Shown one piece after another: positions 59,476-64,000 of a stretch of 64,000 nucleotides of DNA; position 1 is the first letter of the stretch, and every line of letters begins with the position of its first letter. The stretch comes from Mercurialis annua. Its lineage: Eukaryota > Streptophyta > Magnoliopsida > Malpighiales > Euphorbiaceae. Made by a program: the position numbers and the translations under genes. The DNA is taken from positions 17,796,501 through 17,860,500 of the forward strand of contig NC_065571.1 in assembly GCF_937616625.2 (NCBI RefSeq), in the 5' to 3' direction. Under the pieces are notes generated by a model. The model was not told where the DNA came from and made no database searches. It saw only the letters and a list, made by a program, of their open reading frames with translations.

Positions 59476-60936
59476 TTGTGGGCAGAGCGGGGTTCAGGGG
59501 CCACTCGCCCAAGGCATATGGCTGACTTCTCGATTTGGAAATGGTTTGAAAAATGGACTTGCCACCTAGTTTAAATAGGAAATGCCTTTTAACCGACTAG
59601 ATAGCCTAACTCGCCTTCTGTAAGACTATCGTGTATCAGACCAAAGACTAGGATGCGTGGACCTCCCCGAGACTCTTGTGCTTGGCTTAACTGTTACCGG
59701 CTTTATTTTCTGGACAAATTTGTTTATATCTCATCTCAACAGTATATGCGGTTCACAAGATATGAAAGCTATAAATAAACATGTATGAAAGCAGTAAAAA
59801 CATTTGACGTGCATATGACTCGATCTGGACTGGAATTTGAGGCAAGTAGCAGGTACTCCTAAGCATACATCTAACCTTAGAGGTTTCTAGCAAGTAGTCA
59901 CAAGTTTGGCTGGTCTTGATTAATTATATGCACAAAGCCTAAAACCAGATGTATAAGTGTGATTGATTAATTTTATTAGGTGAATCTTGAAAAACCTATA
60001 CAACCATTACTACATTTTTGTAATAGTCCTACGATGTCTAGGTGATGGGCTGGAATTGCATTAATGGGTCAATTTTAGGTGATTAGTCCTTTAGCCGGTA
60101 TTATTGGATTTGGAATGGTTTTGGAAAGCAGTATACAGTATCAGCATGCTTAGGGGCAGTTGGATATACATACAAGGTTAGAGATACTTTTAGAGATACT
60201 GTAACGGTTAACAAGGTTTAAAAGTATTCCTAACCTTTGTATTATATCCAATTGCCCATGAGATTGCTAGCACTGTTACTGCTTTCCAAAAGCATCCAAA
60301 TCCAATAAATAACCGGTTAATGGACTAATCACCTAAAATTGGCCCATTAATACAATTTCAGCCCATCACATAAGACATCTTAGGACTAATACAAAAATAT
60401 AGCAACGGTTGTATAGGTTTTTCAAGACTCACCTAATAAAATCAATTAAATCACACTTATATAGCCGGTTTTAGATTTTGTGCATGTAATCAATCCAGAC
60501 CAGCCAGACTTATACTATTTGCTAGAAACTTTCAAGGTTAGATGTATGCTTAGGAGTACCTGCCACTTGCCTCAAATGCAGTCCAGATCGAGTCATATGC
60601 ACGTCAAACGTGTTTACTGCTTTCATACTTGTTTATTTACAGCTTTCATATCATGTGAACTGCATATACTGTTGAGATGAGATATAATACGAATATATCT
60701 AGAAAATAAAGCTGGTAACAAATAAGCCAAGCACAAGAGTCTCGGGGAGGTCCACGAACCCTAGTCTTTGGTCTGATGCACGATAGTCTTACCGGAGGCG
60801 AATAAGGCTATCTAGTCGGTTAAAAGGTATTTCCTAGTTAAACTAGGTGGCGACTCCATTTTTCAAACCATTTCCAGATCGAAAAGTCGGCCATAAACCT
60901 TGGGCGAGCGGCCCCCGAACCCCGCTCCGCTCACAA
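59476..60936. repeat. 1.46-kb near-perfect inverted repeat (fold-back) with a very short spacer
   Basis: The left arm starts near GGGCAGAGCGGGGTTC and the right arm ends with GAACCCCGCTCCGCTC. Inverted identity is easy to follow through TCGCCCAAGG, GGAAATGGTTTGAAAAATGG, CCGACTAGATAGCC, GGACCTCCCCGAGACTCTTG, CATCTCAACAGTATATGC and GCATATGACTCGATCTGGAC to the centre near 60206, leaving a spacer of about 30 bp. The arms are about 715 bp each with scattered differences. Motifs such as GTCGCCACCTAGTTT recall untranslated parts of plant Ty3/gypsy elements, so it may be two head-to-head fragments, but the tiny spacer favours a fold-back element. No coding content and no clear target duplication. Confidence 0.88.
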
Positions 60937-60949
60937 CGTTATTCCAAAA

Positions 60950-62437
60950 TTTAGGAATGTCAACTTTGTTTAAGGATCGGACCATTTAAGATAAGCGTAA
61001 CTGGAAAGGTATCGGGTTAGACGCGATAACATAATAGGTTATACATGCGCAATTTAGTCTCGCGTATAATCATCTATCGATGTAGATTCTTACTCGAGAA
61101 ATATTTGGTAATTGTCCTAGGTTTGATAAGGCAACTTACTAGCGGACAAGGAGCTTGGGAGATTGACGGGGGCTTTTAGATTGATCGAAGATTTTGGATA
61201 GCAAGTCGTGAGTTTATATTTTACTGTCAATTATTAATTCTGCAATATTTTATAAAATGCTTTAAATTGCATTTAAATGTTTTGAAACCTTATATATAAC
61301 CCGATGAAACAAGCTATCTATTGGACATTAATAGAATTGTGTGTATACCAGTTAAAATAAACTAAATGAACGGAAGGCATGAAGAATAAGGCATTGAACG
61401 TACATAACATACAATCAATATCGAATAAAGTATGATGCCATAAACACATACTTAATAACGACTTATGCGAGTTAAACTCGGTGAGAATAAAATTATCCCG
61501 TGACTGCATCGGAGAATGATTAATGCTAGTAGAACGCAGTAAAGTCATCTCGGTTAATTATGAACTCACTCAATGTCAACTGACCCCCATAGTGTTTCCT
61601 TTCAAGTGAACACGTTTTGACTAGACAGACTTCTACCTTGTTCCAGAAGTCCTATATAGTAAGAAGGAGTCAACTAGTAGTGCTGCAGTAGTCGGGCCCA
61701 AAATGTATATGTTATTAATCAAACGGTTTTGTATGTTTTATCCGCACTCTGATAAATATGAAGGATTTCAAAAACTGCATTTTCAAACCGTTTGTTTTAA
61801 TGCGGAACGGGCTATGCTAGGGTGTGAGACATCGCATTATAAGACCCAGGTTCCTATTAAACGTTTTCAAGAATTGAATAGACGTTTGTAAGCATCAAGC
61901 TTTGAAAAGCTTTTACGAAAAGGGTTAATTCCATGTAAAATCACCACCTTTACATGTTTTTTCATTTTAATCACATCCTTTAAAAAGTGTCAAATAAAAT
62001 CATCACCTTTCATTTTTTTGCAAATCTATCACGAATGTGAAAATTCGGTGTATGTTTATTGACTTGACAATCGGAATCAACAAGAAAAGAGTAAGAGGTT
62101 ATTTTATTTAACAGGGCATTAGTCAGATTAAAATATTTATTTAGGAGAAAAAAGACATCAAATTTTACTCATCGATGATAGATTTGCAAAAAAAATGAAA
62201 GGAGGTTATTTTATTTAACACTTTTTAAAGGACGTGATTAAAATGAAAAAACGTGTAAAGGTGGTGATTTTATATGGAATTAACCCTTATGAAAACGTTT
62301 TTTATGAATGAGTATGTAATTGAATGATTGAAAGTTTGCGAAAAATTTATAACGGGTTTTTAAGGCTTGCTACGGGTTTCGGAACTACCATTCACATTCT
62401 CTAGCGCCGGTCGCGGCTCGAGATTTCGGGTCGTGAC
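60950..62437 (+). repeat. Diverged LTR fragment related to the LARD LTRs
   Basis: Recognised by order of landmarks: GGATAGCAAGTCGTGAGTTT (about 61195), a GTTAAACTCGGTGAG block (about 61470), GAACTCACTCAATGTCAACT followed by GACCCCC (61563), then GGCTTGCTACGGGTTTCGG and TAGCGCCGGTCGCGG up to GGGTCGTGACA ending near 62437. A MITE (61922-62286) interrupts it. No primer site follows the end, so it is a 3' or solo LTR remnant. Confidence 0.62.
61922..62286. mobile_element. MITE with long TIRs, copy 2 of the 119-485 family
   Basis: The ends GGGTTAATTCCATGTAAAAT and its inverse match the MITE at 119-485, including the internal CTTTACA...TTTTCATTTTAATCAC order. The flanks TTACGAAAA (61913-61921) and TTATGAAAA (62287-62295) agree at eight of nine bases. 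Length is 365 bp against 367 bp for copy 1. Confidence 0.88.
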
Positions 62438-62438
62438 A

Positions 62439-63600
62439 GACCTCATAATGTCCAAAAGGACCACACGATGCATTATGACTTAGTTTTGAGCAGGACTTCC
62501 CATTCGAATATAATTAGACTTCAAAAGTGAACCGAGAGCTTTCTGAATAGAAAAAATGAACTACCAAGTGATAAACTTACGAGTTATTGATTGTTTAACC
62601 TGGATTCGGTTAGGTTAAGGAATTCCAAGTTGTATGATAGGGCCATACGAGTTTAAGTTGAAAAGTGAAACAACAAACATATTAATTAGGGTTTCATATG
62701 CCGATGTTGAATAGAAATATGGTGTCGGTCTAGTCTTAGACCTAAGTTTTGTTGTTAGAGTTAGTGTTTTCAGTATTAAACGCATTCTAACATTGTATTA
62801 CAACAAAGGATTCAAGGAGCTACCAGACTGACAAGGTTGCATATCTGAGGGATCGATCAACGAGTTCTCCTTGTATTTTTGTATAGCGGTCACAGTGAGT
62901 TTACATATTATTCTTTGTATTATTATATAAAGATGATTATTATATGGTTTACTATATGAAACACATTGCATACTGTTGATTTTATCAAATTGATTATCGA
63001 TTGTGATTTGTTTAAATGTATGAAAACCAGTGTAATGATCCAAGGGAACATGCTACCTATTGGTCGTCAATAGGACTGTGTGATCATTGGTGTTGGTAAA
63101 TCTTAGATGTCAGTTCTACTAACTTTTGATAATAGGAACGAGGTTAAACTCGGTGGAAATATCTCGGGACCTGTGTCTAGTGAGTTGAACTCGGTAAAAT
63201 TAACTCGGGAGTCACACTTTGGGATTAAAGAGGTGGCATGAGTTAACTCGGTAGAATTATCTCGGGACTATATCACATGGTATATGTTAAAATCGGTAGA
63301 ACTATTTCGGGATCCTACCATATGGATTGATCGATTCGGTATAATAATTTGTGAATAGAGTATAGTCTGTTCTCGTATGATTATAGGATTAGGGTTTTGA
63401 TCGGATCTAATGCTTGCGTATGTTTATAATTGTTTTGTTTATATGCAATGTTATTTTGTATAATACCTTAAGTAATTGTGAACTCACTCGATATAGTCTG
63501 ACCCCGTTGTTTTTTAAACATTTCAGGTACCTAGAGTTTGGCAGGCAAGACTTCCTTATTTGTTTTAGAAGTCTTCTTTTTGGCATGTACAGTGCATGAC
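62439..63600 (+). repeat. Second diverged LTR fragment of LARD type
   Basis: Landmarks are GGGAACATGCTACCTATTGG, TCGTCAATAGGACTG (63042), repeated AACTCGGT...ATCTCGGGAC blocks (about 63130-63310), TAGGATTAGGGTTTTGATCG and GAACTCACTCGATATAGTCT followed by GACCCCGTTGTTTT (63480). These appear in the same order as in LARD1 (13315-13690). The boundary with the preceding fragment is unclear. Confidence 0.55.
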
Positions 63601-64000
63601 CTCTGGTTAGAGTTGTAGTAGTCTTAGTAGACAGTCATAGCTGTCACATCATGGTGTTGATATATGTTTGTTTATCCTTACTGTCTTGTATATATATTTT
63701 GTAGGCTATGTGACTCAGTGTTTTTCCATGGTGCTATAGTTGCCCATGTTTGTTGATAGGAGTAAAATACTCCTATCTACTAGGGTGTTCTAAAGCACTT
63801 TTATGCTACTTTCATAGTGTTTTAAGATGAATTGAGTACCTTATTACGTGCTTTACCTTTTCAGGGCATTTGAGTGTTTTAGAGCGGTTTTGGCTAAAGG
63901 AAGCGAAAGAATCGTCAAGAAAGCAAAGAAACAAACCCTTCGAGAAGCCAGAAGCTTGTCTCGATCCAGACAGGCACGAAAGGAAGTGTCTCCATCGAGA
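63601..64000. other. Unassigned repeat-like sequence at the window edge
   Basis: A palindromic GGAGTAAAATACTCC at 63761-63775 and a TCTCGATC...ATCGAGA pair at the very end (63958-64000) suggest the start of another LTR running out of the window. No protein coding is recognised. Confidence 0.35.

Overview
The window is nuclear DNA of a flowering plant, very probably a eudicot. It is AT-rich, its one intact gene has plant-type GT-AG introns, and the rest is a nest of LTR retrotransposons, MITEs and fold-back elements. I saw no bacterial-type operons, no CRISPR and no tRNA or rRNA genes. The species cannot be named from the sequence.

Layout. 1-2574: a MULE-type MITE (119-485), a decayed plant-mobile-domain gene (535-1408) and a truncated LTR (1424-2574). 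2575-34089: one old minus-strand non-coding LTR retrotransposon of LARD type. A hAT-like element (3345-4472) and two much younger plus-strand elements of the same superfamily, LARD1 (11139-21492) and LARD2 (23173-34006), are inserted into it. Each young element has intact 5-bp target duplications, ~3-kb LTRs that look almost identical by eye, an initiator-Met tRNA primer site, a polypurine tract, and an internal region of about 4.4 kb with no recognisable gag or pol.

34090-45140: a gene island. After a MITE (34739-35100) and a tandem duplication comes the only intact gene seen, a seven-exon, 472-residue protein resembling the TGD4-like family of plastid outer-envelope proteins (35833-44988). 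Its last intron carries a fold-back MULE-type element (9-bp target duplication), itself hit by a TRIM retrotransposon with three LTRs and two internal regions.

45141-64000: repeats again. In order: a MITE, a deleted LTR element (46135-49771), a decayed minus-strand Ty1/copia element (50107-54761 plus leader), a possible 3.4-kb MULE-like element carrying an RNase H-like relic, a 1.46-kb near-perfect inverted repeat (59476-60936), and diverged LTR fragments with another copy of the first MITE family.

The most unusual material is in the LARD-type LTRs. Just upstream of, or in the position expected for, the promoter they carry clusters of short palindromes whose sequence differs between subfamilies while the CGAACG/CGTTCG-type centre is kept. 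They also keep a splice-donor-like site in the leader and acceptor-like sites near the LTR end. No cellular pathway can be reconstructed here beyond the single lipid-transfer-type gene.
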